Source of the DNA: Pauljensenia sp902373545
GTDB lineage: Bacteria; Actinomycetota; Actinomycetes; Actinomycetales; Actinomycetaceae
Direction: 5' to 3'
Assembly (NCBI RefSeq): GCF_041432775.1
Contig: NZ_JAPWAG010000010.1
Coordinates: 1-64,000, forward strand
DNA length: 64,000 nt
This document shows, piece by piece, positions 34,294-44,116 of the stretch. The position numbers were made by a program, and so were the translations under genes. Within the stretch, counting starts at the first letter, position 1, and the number at the start of each line of letters is the position of its first letter. The notes under the pieces were generated by a model. The model was not told the origin of the DNA, did not search any database, and saw only the letters and a program-made list of their open reading frames with translations.

Positions 34294-34311
34294 AAGCGCA
34301 GGTCAGAAAGT
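34230..34311 (+). promoter_or_regulatory. CRISPR leader, overlapping the end of cas2
   Basis: New spacers should enter beside 34312, because decayed repeats are all at the far end and the repeat orientation makes crRNA plus-stranded. Only 18 bases separate the cas2 stop from repeat 1. CTGACC (34274-34279) and GGTCAG (34301-34306) form an inverted repeat around the cas2 stop. No AT-rich leader is present. Confidence 0.5.
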
Positions 34312-37300
34312 GTTTTCCCCGCCCGCGCGGGGATGAGCCGTGGGCACAGATTACCGAGGCCGCGTGCTACGGGTTTTCCCCGCCCGCGCGGGGATGAGCC
34401 CACGCACCCAGGCGTCATGCGCGCATGGGCGCGGTTTTCCCCGCCCGCGCGGGGATGAGCCCGCGTATACCTTTCGACAGGCCCGTGGTCAAGTGTTTTC
34501 CCCGCCCGCGCGGGGATGAGCCCCCCGGACGCCACAAACGACCGGTGAGTACCTTGTTTTCCCCGCCCGCGCGGGGATGAGCCGTTGACAGGCACCTAGC
34601 ACCTTGATAGACTTAAGTTTTCCCCGCCCGCGCGGGGATGAGCCTAGATTCGAGTGTATTACGTGTAATAAAAATGCGTTTTCCCCGCCCGCGCGGGGAT
34701 GAGCCCACTTTGGTGGTCCTGGTTTGTATTCGACAGGGGTTTTCCCCGCCCGCGCGGGGATGAGCCCATGCAACCTATCCTCCCAAACTATCCACATCTG
34801 TTTTCCCCGCCCGCGCGGGGATGAGCCGGGGGGTAGAAGCGAGTTTCAGGGGGTGGGCAGGTTTTCCCCGCCCGCGCGGGGATGAGCCCGATCTTTGTGA
34901 ACTGAATTACACACGGGGGCAGTTTTCCCCGCCCGCGCGGGGATGAGCCGCCCGCGGCGTCGAGGCGGGCGAGTGCCGCTCGGTTTTCCCCGCCCGCGCG
35001 GGGATGAGCCTGCCCGTCTGGTGCTTGCCAAACGTGCGTTGCCGTTTTCCCCGCCCGCGCGGGGATGAGCCGTGCCCACGCATCCTGAGTGTGACTCAGA
35101 GTTTGTTTTCCCCGCCCGCGCGGGGATGAGCCATACCCCCCTGAAAAATCAACACACAATGCATTGTTTTCCCCGCCCGCGCGGGGATGAGCCCCCCGGA
35201 CGGACGCCACAAACGACCGGCGAGTAGTTTTCCCCGCCCGCGCGGGGATGAGCCCCCAGCTCCCAGCCGATAGACTTAAGTCACCAAGTTTTCCCCGCCC
35301 GCGCGGGGATGAGCCGCTTATCAAGTTGACAGGCACCTAGCACCTTGGTTTTCCCCGCCCGCGCGGGGATGAGCCGGGGGTGAAAGTCGCTGAGATGGCC
35401 GTAGCGTAGTTTTCCCCGCCCGCGCGGGGATGAGCCGTCAAAAGCAGCGATGAATACGCTAGCCTGTACGTTTTCCCCGCCCGCGCGGGGATGAGCCGTG
35501 AGGAGACAAGAGTGAGTTATATCGACCAGAGTTTTCCCCGCCCGCGCGGGGATGAGCCCGGCTCCAGCCTCACCTACCAGAACGTAAACGAGTTTTCCCC
35601 GCCCGCGCGGGGATGAGCCTCATCTCGACGCCGGGACCCGGTCTGACCGTAAGTTTTCCCCGCCCGCGCGGGGATGAGCCCTTGCGCGTGTACATCGTCG
35701 CGCCCGTGATCGTGTTTTCCCCGCCCGCGCGGGGATGAGCCCGCGATCGCGCCCCTGGCTGCACTGGCCGCTGCGTTTTCCCCGCCCGCGCGGGGATGAG
35801 CCGCCTCCAATGCCCACAGCAGCGGCCAGTGCAGCGTTTTCCCCGCCCGCGCGGGGATGAGCCTCACGGGCGTGACGTTGTTTGTCCAGAACTCAGGTTT
35901 TCCCCGCCCGCGCGGGGATGAGCCTCGGTCGTAGAGGCGGCTCCTTCCCCCTGGTCAGTTTTCCCCGCCCGCGCGGGGATGAGCCGGGCATCGTACAGCT
36001 CTTGATTCGGGTGATGGAGTTTTCCCCGCCCGCGCGGGGATGAGCCCCAAAGCACCAACGCCGGCGTTTTCGCCAGGTGGTTTTCCCCGCCCGCGCGGGG
36101 ATGAGCCGCTGCAGAGGGCGCGGGCCGCAGCTTCACGACGGTTTTCCCCGCCCGCGCGGGGATGAGCCCCGCGTGTGTGTGTGCGAGGGTGAGGCGACAG
36201 GGTTTTCCCCGCCCGCGCGGGGATGAGCCCTGAAAAAAGTCAAGGTTTTTATGGTGTGAAACGTTTTCCCCGCCCGCGCGGGGATGAGCCTCGGCTGGCC
36301 AAAATCCGACCTCACCAAGGCTGGTTTTCCCCGCCCGCGCGGGGATGAGCCCAGTTGTGTGCCCGCACCATCCTTGATGGTGCGGTTTTCCCCGCCCGCG
36401 CGGGGATGAGCCCACCCCGACAGGCACAGTCGCCCGCCGGACAGCGTTTTCCCCGCCCGCGCGGGGATGAGCCCTATGGGCTGCCAAGAGCCTACCCGCT
36501 CTCATAGTTTTCCCCGCCCGCGCGGGGATGAGCCTGAGGGGCTGCGGCGTTTGGTTCGCGACGCTGTTGTTTTCCCCGCCCGCGCGGGGATGAGCCCGAC
36601 AAGACCGAGACCCCGCGCATCAAGCACGCGTTTTCCCCGCCCGCGCGGGGATGAGCCGCACCGTGACATCACGGGATTCGAGTCCGCATGGTTTTCCCCG
36701 CCCGCGCGGGGATGAGCCCTGCCTTGGGGCGCAGGACTGCGCCGCCGTAGAGTTTTCCCCGCCCGCGCGGGGATGAGCCCAAAGACGATCAAGCTCAACA
36801 TCTTTGAGCTGTGTTTTCCCCGCCCGCGCGGGGATGAGCCTTGTCTTTGTCTGCGCGGATCCCGTGACGGTGAGTTTTCCCCGCCCGCGCGGGGATGAGC
36901 CCTCACGGCCCCTAAGCGGTCCCCAACCGATCCGGTTTTCCCCGCCCGCGCGGGGATGAGCCACTGCGGCCTCTGCGTCGTTGCTTCGACGCAGCGGTTT
37001 TCCCCGCCCGCGTGGGGATGAGCCTCGGCGTCCTACAAGACGCCCACCGGGTCAATGGTTTTCCCCGCCCGCGCGGGGATGAGCCAGGCAAGACCCTGCT
37101 CGTTGCGCGCCCGATAGACGTTTTCCCCGCCCGCGCGGGGATGAGCCCCGGGTGTTCACGAACGCGGGCGCCCGCGCGATGTTTTCCCCGCCCGCGCGGG
37201 GATGAGCCGCCGTCGATCACCAGGCGACCGGCGGGCGTGAGGTTTTCCCCGCCCGCGCGGGGATGAGCCGCCGGGGCCAGCGCGTCATTCACCGCGCCCC

Positions 37301-39162
37301 TAGTTTTCCCCGCCCGCGCGGGGATGAGCCGAAACGGCGACTTGCCCCAGCCACGAGGCCGCGGTTTTCCCCGCCCGCGCGGGGATGAGCCTTGGGAAGA
37401 ATGGCTCACGTTCATCGCGAGTTTGTTTTCCCCGCCCGCGCGGGGATGAGCCCTGCTCCTGCGATGGCCTGAATTTCGCGGGTATGTTTTCCCCGCCCGC
37501 GCGGGGATGAGCCCGTACAGGGGCACCCAAAAAACAGAGATTGAGGGTTTTCCCCGCCCGCGCGGGGATGAGCCGCTGGCCGTCCTCGTCCACGACCACC
37601 AGCGTATGTTTTCCCCGCCCGCGCGGGGATGAGCCGTCGGCGCGGTCCTGCTCGGTCCAAGCGGCGACGTTTTCCCCGCCCGCGCGGGGATGAGCCGGCG
37701 GCGGTTGCGGCGATCCGAGCGCCGAAGGTGTTTTCCCCCGCCCGCGCGGGGATGAGCCGAAGCCGCCGAGCGCGACCCGTACAGCGACGAAGTTTTCCCC
37801 GCCCGCGCGGGGATGAGCCCGGACACGCCGGCGGCAGCCACACGATCGCGCGGTTTTCCCCGCCCGCGCGGGGATGAGCCCAGTGTTGTTGTGCCGTTTC
37901 AGGCCCAATGGCGGTTTTCCCCGCCCGCGCGGGGATGAGCCCGTTGGAGGAGGCTCTTGCCCGTGACCCTCACGGGTTTTCCCCGCCCGCGCGGGGATGA
38001 GCCGGACAGGGAGTGCCTCACCAACGGCACGACCAAGTTTTCCCCGCCCGCGCGGGGATGAGCCTTCGTGTCGCAGGGGCAGCGTCTGCGGGGAACGGTT
38101 TTCCCCGCCCGCGCGGGGATGAGCCGGGACCGAGATGCGCGGGGCCTGCGTATTGACGGTTTTCCCCGCCCGCGCGGGGATGAGCCGGCCCGATTGTTTG
38201 AGGGCTGCGCCGAGGTCAGGTTTTCCCCGCCCGCGCGGGGATGAGCCCGCCGTGCACGTGTGGAGGAGCTGCAGGGGCGCGTTTTCCCCGCCCGCGCGGG
38301 GATGAGCCGGCCGGGCCTAGTTGCTCGCCGACTGCGTTGACGTTTTCCCCGCCCGCGCGGGGATGAGCCCCCCATCTCCGAGGCCAATCGCACCGCCAAG
38401 TGGTTTTCCCCGCCCGCGCGGGGATGAGCCCAAACTATAGCTCTCGGTTCATGTCTCCCCGCGGTTTTCCCCGCCCGCGCGGGGATGAGCCGTTCCCGTT
38501 GGCGAGGATATCCCAGATACCTTGGTTTTCCCCGCCCGCGCGGGGATGAGCCCAACGAAACGTTCAGGGCGGCGGTAGATGCCGCGTTTTCCCCGCCCGC
38601 GCGGGGATAAGCCCGTCCCAGATCGGACGAGAGCGATGACAATCTCGTTTTCCCCGCCCGCGCGGGGATGAGCCCGGGGCCAGCGTCCTCCCAGTCCAGG
38701 TCAATCTGTTTTCCCCGCCCGCGCGGGGATGAGCCCCCCACGTTCCGTGATTCTCGCCAGGTCAATGGGTTTTCCCCGCCCGCGCGGGGATGAGCCTCGG
38801 GATGCGTCCGGCGTTCCAGCGTTTCACCGGTTTTCCCCGCCCACGCGGGGATGAGCCCGACGAGGTCAGGCATGCGCGATCACCTGCACCGTTTTCCCCG
38901 CCCGCGCGGGGATGAGCCGCCCAGCAGGGTGAGCCCGCCGCGGCTGATTCCGTTTTCCCCGCCCATGCGGGGATGAGCCGGCGTTGCCGCCCCAGGTGGA
39001 TGCGGCGGCTACGTTTTCCCCGCCCACGCGGGGATGAGTTGTTCTCGAAATAGTGATACGGTACGCATGAAGGTGGCAGCCAGCCCACCTGGGAGTGATC
39101 CCCGGGCAGGTGGGCCACCTTCGCTGCATTATGCGTTTTTCCCGCCCACGCGGGGAGACGTG
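34312..39162 (+). CRISPR. Type I-E CRISPR array, 78 good repeats plus 2 decayed
   Basis: The 28-bp repeat begins GTTTTCCCCGCCCGCG and ends GCGGGGATGAGCC, with a CCCCGC/GCGGGG stem and CCGC loop; spacers are 33 nt, giving a 61-bp period, with a few of 32 or 34. Repeat starts run 34312, 34373, 34434 and so on to 39013. Variants: an additional C at 37730, one T change at 36997, ataag at 38586, and cccacg/cccatg forms at 38830, 38952 and 39013. Two further repeat positions keep the 61-bp phase: 39074 (15 of 28 bases) and 39135 (most of the stem). Repeat and spacer lengths equal those of S. thermophilus CRISPR4. Several spacers overlap one another (see findings). Confidence 0.98.
39069..39122. other. 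Nested inverted repeat in the array trailer
   Basis: GAAGGTGGC (39069-39077) pairs with GCCACCTTC (39114-39122), and inside it GCCCACCTG (39083-39091) pairs with CAGGTGGGC (39107-39115). It coincides with the decayed repeat position 39074 and may stop transcription of the array. Confidence 0.5.
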
Positions 39163-39316
39163 AACCGAGAAGTTTAGGTTGTTCAACGTCACACTAGGTG
39201 TATCTGCCGTGATTGCCCCTCAGATACATTTGAGAGATGAGCGGGCAGTCAGTGGGTGAAGTAAGAGAAGAAAAAGAACGTGATACGTATCTCAGGCATC
39301 GCTCCGCGCTGTAAAA

Positions 39317-39346
39317 CCAAAAATCCCCGAAGCATGAGCTTCGGGG
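39317..39346 (-). terminator. Terminator of the tRNA cluster
   Basis: CCCCGAAGC/GCTTCGGGG (39325-39333 with 39338-39346) with an ATGA loop is followed on the minus strand by ATTTTTGG. It ends the tRNA-Glu-Asp-Phe transcript. Confidence 0.9.
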
Positions 39347-39354
39347 CTTGCTGG

Positions 39355-39427
39355 TGGCTCCGACCGGCGTCGATCCGGTGACCTTTCGATTTTCAGTCGA
39401 ACGCTCTACCAACTGAGCTACAGAGCC
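39355..39427 (-). tRNA. tRNA-Phe (GAA)
   Basis: A 73-nt cloverleaf on the minus strand with acceptor GGCTCTG, anticodon loop CTGAAAA (GAA) and encoded CCA at 39352-39354. Last gene of a three-tRNA cluster. Confidence 0.95.
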
Positions 39428-39455
39428 AAGACCTGAACCGATTAGGTCTGGTCGG

Positions 39456-39529
39456 CGACCCCGACGGGACTTGAACCCGCGACCTCCGCCGTGACAGGGC
39501 GGCGCGCTAACCAACTGCGCTACGGGGCC
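39456..39529 (-). tRNA. tRNA-Asp (GTC)
   Basis: A 74-nt cloverleaf on the minus strand with acceptor GGCCCCG, anticodon loop CTGTCAC (GTC) and discriminator G. CCA is not encoded (CCG follows), so it must be added post-transcriptionally. Confidence 0.95.
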
Positions 39530-39582
39530 TTACAATAGGTAAGACCTATTAAATTATGCCGTTCACAACTGCGACCGGCTGG

Positions 39583-39655
<73 letters not shown>

Positions 39656-39817
39656 CTGTTGGCCGTCGAACTGGCGTCCGAAGACGGGATATATCTTAGG
39701 CAGAGGTTCGTCGATACGTCAAAACGAAATCGAGTGACGAGCGACACGTTACATGAAAATGTTGCAATTGTGCGGAATTCACAGGATTTCATCAGCTAGT
39801 CGTCCTACCCTTAATCC

Positions 39818-42800
39818 ATGATTCTGTCACCAGTACTCGGTGCCCTCGCCCAAGCGTCCGATGCGCTCACGCTCGCCGCCGCAGATCCGCAATCCGGCGC
39901 AGAGGCAGCCGTCGACACCACCATCGACGTCACCCTCCTGTTCCTCGGGCCCATCATCGGAGCCTGCCTGGGTGTTGTCGCGTCGATCGTCCTGTCCGTC
40001 CTCGCACGCAGGGCACTTGCTAAGTCCGCCATGGCCTCGTCGATCCTGAACCGCGTGCGCCGCCCCGCCCACTTTGCGTTCGCGACGTGGGGAGCGTGGG
40101 TTGGCCTCGGCATTGCGCTCGTGAATCCGCGGTTGACGGATTGGGGTGGCGCCTCCGTCACGACGTTCCTCATGCACCTGCTCCTCATCGTGGGCCTGGC
40201 GTGCATGACGTGGATGGGCTACTCCGCCGCGTGGGTCTTCGAGGACGCAGCAAAGGCCCGCCAAACATCCGACAACGGCCTCTCGCGCCGCTTCGAGACT
40301 CGCGCCCAGGTCCTGCGGCGCTTCGCCCAGGTGGTCATCGCCGTCGTGGGTACGCTCGCCATCATCGGGACCTTCGAGGCCGCGCGCCATGCCATGACGA
40401 CCGTCCTGGCGTCCGCCGGTGTCATCTCGGTGATCTTCGGTCTCGCCGCGCAGCAGACACTCGGTAACGTCTTCGCCGGCTTGCAGCTGGCCTTCACTGA
40501 CGCGATCCGCGTGGGTGACGTCGTGGTCGCCGGCGATAAGAAGGAAACCGGCTCGGTCGAGGAGATCACGCTGTCCTACGTGGTCGTGCGCATCTGGGAC
40601 GAGCGCCGCCTCATCATCCCCTGCCGCTACTTCACGCAGACCCCCTTCGAGAACTGGACGCGCCGCGCCGCCGCCCAGCTGGGCACGGTCGAACTCAAGC
40701 TTGACTGGTCCGCGCCCATGACGCTGATTCGCGCCAAGGTTGAAAAGCTCCTGGCCGCCACCGACCTGTGGGACGGGCGCACGTGGGGCGTGCAGATCAC
40801 CGCCTCCGACGAGTACACGGTGACCGTGCGCGTGCTCGCGTCTGCGAAGAACTCGGGCGACCTCTCCGACCTGCGCGCCTACCTGCGCGAGCACCTCATC
40901 ACGTGGATCGTCACTGAGGAGCCGTGGGCGCGCCCCGCCCAGCGCATCGAGCCTCTCCAGACCGTCGCCGTCGAGCAGGATATGAGTCGCGAGCGCATCG
41001 CGCGCCTGGCCGCTGAGCTCGCCGGGATCTCGGGCACGAACGAGGCCGTGGCTGCGACGGGCAGTTCGTCTGTTCTTCGTGGGGCCGAGGCACGCGAGTC
41101 TGCGGGTGGCACCCTGGGTGGCGCGGCCGCCGCGGAAGGCGCCGCGGGAACCGTGCGCGAGCAGCCCAAGGATGCGGCGCACGCCGCGCGCATGGTGGCT
41201 GCCCGCCGCAAGGCCAAGCGTGCCCGTCGCCGCGCGATGGCCGACCGTCAGCGCGAACTGGCCGACGGCAAGGCGCCCGCGCCCGACGAGACGCAGGTGA
41301 TTTCCAAGTCCGCGCTACGCAAGATCATCGAGGCCGCCGGCAACAAGAATCCGCAGCTCACGCAGACCCTGACGGCCACGTCCATCGGCCGCGGTGAGCG
41401 CTTCTTCTCCGGCTCCGCCGATGCCGACGAACGCGCGGCCGCCCTGTCTGGCCCCGGCGAGGAGGTCTTCGCCGAGCGCGAGGCCCACTCCCGCCGCGTC
41501 AAGGAGCGCCACGAGGCTCGCAAGCGCCGCGCTGACGAGGCCTTGGATGACGAGGCGACCGCGGCTCTGGCCGCCGTCGGCGTCGAGCCCGTCGAGTTCG
41601 ACCGCGACACCGAGGCTGTCGAGCAGGCTCAGAACGAGCGCACCGATGCTCAGGCCGAGGCTCCGGCCGAGGGGTCTGCTCCGGAGGCTCCCGTCGCCGT
41701 GCCTCCCGCCCCTGCGGTCGCAGGCGCTGGCGCTGCTGGTTCCGTTGCTGCCGCTGCCATGACCGCCGCGAACGCCGCTGCGCAAGCAGCCTCGGCTCCC
41801 GCTGAGGACGCCGAGTCCGAGCATGTCAAGGCTGAGTCCGCCTCCGAGGAGCAGGACAAGCCCGCCGAGAGCACGCCCGCCGAGAGCACGCCCGTCGAGA
41901 CCGGCGAGGTCGAGGAGGCTGCGGCCCCCGTTTCCGTCGAGGACGTCAAGGCCTCGGATGCTGCCGCGGCGGATGCTGCCGCGGCGGAAGCTGTGGAGCA
42001 GGTCGAGCCTGCCCCGGAAACCGAGCCGATCGAGCCTGCCGCGGCTGATTCCGATGAGCCTGTCAAGGCTGAGGATGCTGCCTGCGTGGAGCCCGAGGTT
42101 GAGGTTGTCGAGGCCTCGGATCCTGCCGCGGCGGAAGCTGTGGAGCAGGTCGAGCCTGCCGCGGAAACCGAGCCGATCGAGCCTGCCGTTGCTGACTCCG
42201 ATGAGCCTGTCAAGGCTGAGGACGCTGCCTGCGTGGAGCCCGAGGTTGAGGTTGTCGAGGCCTCGGATCCTGCCGTGGCGGAAGCTGTGGAGCAGGTCGA
42301 GCCTGCCGCTGAAACCGAGCCGATCGAGCCTGCCGTTGCTGACTCCGATGAGGCTGACAAGCCGGAGGACGCGACGCCCGATGAGCAGGCGACCGACGGT
42401 GCTCCGGAGCGTGAAACATTCGTGAAACAGGATGACCAGGAGCTCCCAACAGCGGAAACGGGCAACACGGGCACGGCGAACATGGTGTTCGCAGGCAGGC
42501 CTGCGCTCGTGCCGCCGCCCGCGCCGACCCCCGCGGAGATGGCTGCCTCGAACGATGGAGCTCCCGCGAATAAGCCGGAGGTCCAGGCGGCACCGGCAAT
42601 GCCCGTGGCGCAGCCGGAGAAGCCCGAGGCTCCCGCAGCGCCGGCGCAGCCGGAAACACCCGCGGCGCAGCCGGAAACGGCGTCGACGCCCGAGGAGCAG
42701 GAACAGCTGGATCAGTCGGAAGTCCTGGCAGACCCGGAGCCTCCGGCAGTGCCCGCCCAGCAGGAGGAAGCCCCCGCCCAGCAGGAGGAAGCCGTCGCCC

Positions 42801-43567
42801 CGGAGGCAGCCCCGGAGCCGCCGCCAGCGCCTGCGCAGCAGGAGGAAGCCCCTGTGGAGAGCTCGCCTGAGCCCGCGCAGGAGGAGCAAACCCCCGACGA
42901 GCCGTCCATCCACCCCGGCTGGTACGCGGTCGCCGAAGAGGCGCGCCTCGAGGAGGAAATCCGCCCGACGCCCAAGATGGCGCCGCCGCGCGTGTCCATC
43001 ATGGACTTCTTCCCGGCGGTGGCCCCCACCGGCGCTGAAGCGGCTATGCTGCGTGCGGTCACGGGCCAGATGCCGGTTGTCGGGGACCACAAGGAGGACG
43101 AGGAATCCGCCTCCACTGACGAGGCCGTGGTTTCCTCCCTTGCATCCGCCGGGTCGGGCGACTCCGCCAAGGCTGAGCCCGCCAATGCTGAGCCCACCAA
43201 GGCTGAGCCTGCACAGGCGGTTGCCGCCGACAGTGAGAGCACGCAGGTTCTCCCGACGCTTGAGGAGCCTCCCGTGCCCGACGAGACCCTCGTGATGGCG
43301 ACGGCCGAGCAGGTGCCCACCGCGACGCAAGCCGCGCAAAAGTCCTCTGTGGGGGAGGATGCTTCCACGGAAAATGCTGACCAGAAGGAAACCTCTGCGG
43401 AGGGGCCTGGATCCAGCAAGGCCGTCGAACCCGTCAAGAGCGCCGAATCTGGAGAGGAAAAGTCCGAGAACGCTCCCGCGTCGAAGGGCTCGTCCAAGAA
43501 GGGCGGCTCGAAGAAGGGATCCAAGAAAAAGGGCTCGGGCAAGAAGCGTAAGTCTAAGAAAAAGTAA
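39818..43567 (+). CDS. MscS-family mechanosensitive channel with very long acidic tail
   Basis: Residues 1-~370 form an MscS-type channel: several membrane helices, then the pore-helix/beta region ASAGVISVIFGLAAQQTLGN followed by VFAGLQLAFTDAIRVGDVVV and the C-terminal alpha/beta domain. Such channels open under membrane tension and release solutes during osmotic downshock. Residues ~400-1249 are extraordinary: low-complexity, rich in Glu, Ala, Pro and Val, with 49-residue tandem repeats near the middle, and ending in a lysine-rich run (KKGSKKKGSGKKRKSKKK). The tail should be cytoplasmic and disordered; acidic body plus basic tip could bind nucleic acid, ribosomes or itself. No frameshift is visible. 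No clear ribosome site before ATG 39818. Confidence 0.85.
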   Translation: MILSPVLGALAQASDALTLAAADPQSGAEAAVDTTIDVTLLFLGPIIGACLGVVASIVLSVLARRALAKSAMASSILNRVRRPAHFAFATWGAWVGLGIALVNPRLTDWGGASVTTFLMHLLLIVGLACMTWMGYSAAWVFEDAAKARQTSDNGLSRRFETRAQVLRRFAQVVIAVVGTLAIIGTFEAARHAMTTVLASAGVISVIFGLAAQQTLGNVFAGLQLAFTDAIRVGDVVVAGDKKETGSVEEITLSYVVVRIWDERRLIIPCRYFTQTPFENWTRRAAAQLGTVELKLDWSAPMTLIRAKVEKLLAATDLWDGRTWGVQITASDEYTVTVRVLASAKNSGDLSDLRAYLREHLITWIVTEEPWARPAQRIEPLQTVAVEQDMSRERIARLAAELAGISGTNEAVAATGSSSVLRGAEARESAGGTLGGAAAAEGAAGTVREQPKDAAHAARMVAARRKAKRARRRAMADRQRELADGKAPAPDETQVISKSALRKIIEAAGNKNPQLTQTLTATSIGRGERFFSGSADADERAAALSGPGEEVFAEREAHSRRVKERHEARKRRADEALDDEATAALAAVGVEPVEFDRDTEAVEQAQNERTDAQAEAPAEGSAPEAPVAVPPAPAVAGAGAAGSVAAAAMTAANAAAQAASAPAEDAESEHVKAESASEEQDKPAESTPAESTPVETGEVEEAAAPVSVEDVKASDAAAADAAAAEAVEQVEPAPETEPIEPAAADSDEPVKAEDAACVEPEVEVVEASDPAAAEAVEQVEPAAETEPIEPAVADSDEPVKAEDAACVEPEVEVVEASDPAVAEAVEQVEPAAETEPIEPAVADSDEADKPEDATPDEQATDGAPERETFVKQDDQELPTAETGNTGTANMVFAGRPALVPPPAPTPAEMAASNDGAPANKPEVQAAPAMPVAQPEKPEAPAAPAQPETPAAQPETASTPEEQEQLDQSEVLADPEPPAVPAQQEEAPAQQEEAVAPEAAPEPPPAPAQQEEAPVESSPEPAQEEQTPDEPSIHPGWYAVAEEARLEEEIRPTPKMAPPRVSIMDFFPAVAPTGAEAAMLRAVTGQMPVVGDHKEDEESASTDEAVVSSLASAGSGDSAKAEPANAEPTKAEPAQAVAADSESTQVLPTLEEPPVPDETLVMATAEQVPTATQAAQKSSVGEDASTENADQKETSAEGPGSSKAVEPVKSAESGEEKSENAPASKGSSKKGGSKKGSKKKGSGKKRKSKKK
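41987..42360. repeat. 147-bp tandem repeat, about 2.5 copies, inside the MscS gene
   Basis: Units start at 41987, 42134 and 42281 and encode EAVEQVEPAxETEPIEPAxA ... ADSDEPVKAEDAACVEPEVE and so on. Near-identity of the DNA points to recent expansion. Confidence 0.9.
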
Positions 43568-43711
43568 CGCTTCTCGCCCCGCCGACATCGAGAGATGAGC
43601 GGACCCCGCCAGGGGCCACGGCCTCGTCGATCAAACCGGCGAACCAACACCGCGCCGCCCGCGGCCGCACCCGAGAGTGCGCGCCCGCGGGCGGCGCGCG
43701 ACAATGGAGGC

Positions 43712-44116
43712 ATGAACGCCACTGATCCCGCCGCCCGCACCGATGCGGAATGGAAGAAACTCCTGAGCCCCATGCGCTACCACGTGCTGCGCGAGGCGGG
43801 CACCGAGCGCCCCTTCACGGGCGAGCTCCTGGACGAGTCGCGCGTCGGCACCTACTCGTGCGCGGCGTGCGGCTCGAAGCTTTTTGACTCGGACACCAAG
43901 TTCGACTCGTCGTGCGGGTGGCCCTCCTTCTTCCAGGCGCACGAGGGCGCCACGACCGAGCGCGTGGACATGAGCCACGGCATGATCCGCACCGAGGTGC
44001 GCTGCGCGACCTGCGATTCCCACCTCGGCCACGTCTTCCCCGACGCCCCCGGACAGCCCACAGGCATGCGTTACTGCATGAACTCGGCGGCGCTCACCTT
44101 CGCGCCCGCTTCGTGA
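43712..44116 (+). CDS. msrB: Peptide-methionine (R)-S-oxide reductase
   Basis: The 134-residue enzyme reduces methionine-R-sulfoxide in proteins. Two zinc-binding pairs are present (CAACG and CATCDSHLGHVF), the W-P-S-F substrate pocket appears in SSCGWPSFFQAHEGA, and the catalytic Cys is in MRYCMNSAAL. ATG 43712 is chosen for the TGGAGG site six bases ahead; the open frame extends further upstream. Electrons probably come from thioredoxin. GTGA overlap joins it to the EamA transporter. Confidence 0.95.
   Translation: MNATDPAARTDAEWKKLLSPMRYHVLREAGTERPFTGELLDESRVGTYSCAACGSKLFDSDTKFDSSCGWPSFFQAHEGATTERVDMSHGMIRTEVRCATCDSHLGHVFPDAPGQPTGMRYCMNSAALTFAPAS

Noticed and set aside
35742..35774. Spacer with internal GC-rich symmetry as a terminator inside the array
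   Set aside because: The symmetry is with the neighbouring spacer (shared target on the other strand); there is no T-run.
34312..39162. Self-targeting spacers against this window
   Set aside because: By eye I found no spacer with a full match outside the array; the only partial self-match is the pseudo-spacer upstream of cas3. A computed search is required to be certain.
34257..39192. Many minus-strand open frames in the CRISPR region encoding repeated SSPRGRGK / AHPRAGGE / LIPARAGKT peptides
   Set aside because: They are translations of the CRISPR repeat; the 61-bp period and repeat identity explain them fully.
41315..43588. A 757-codon minus-strand open frame opposite the MscS tail
   Set aside because: Arg/Leu/Gly-rich mirror of the low-complexity tail, without ribosome site or motifs.
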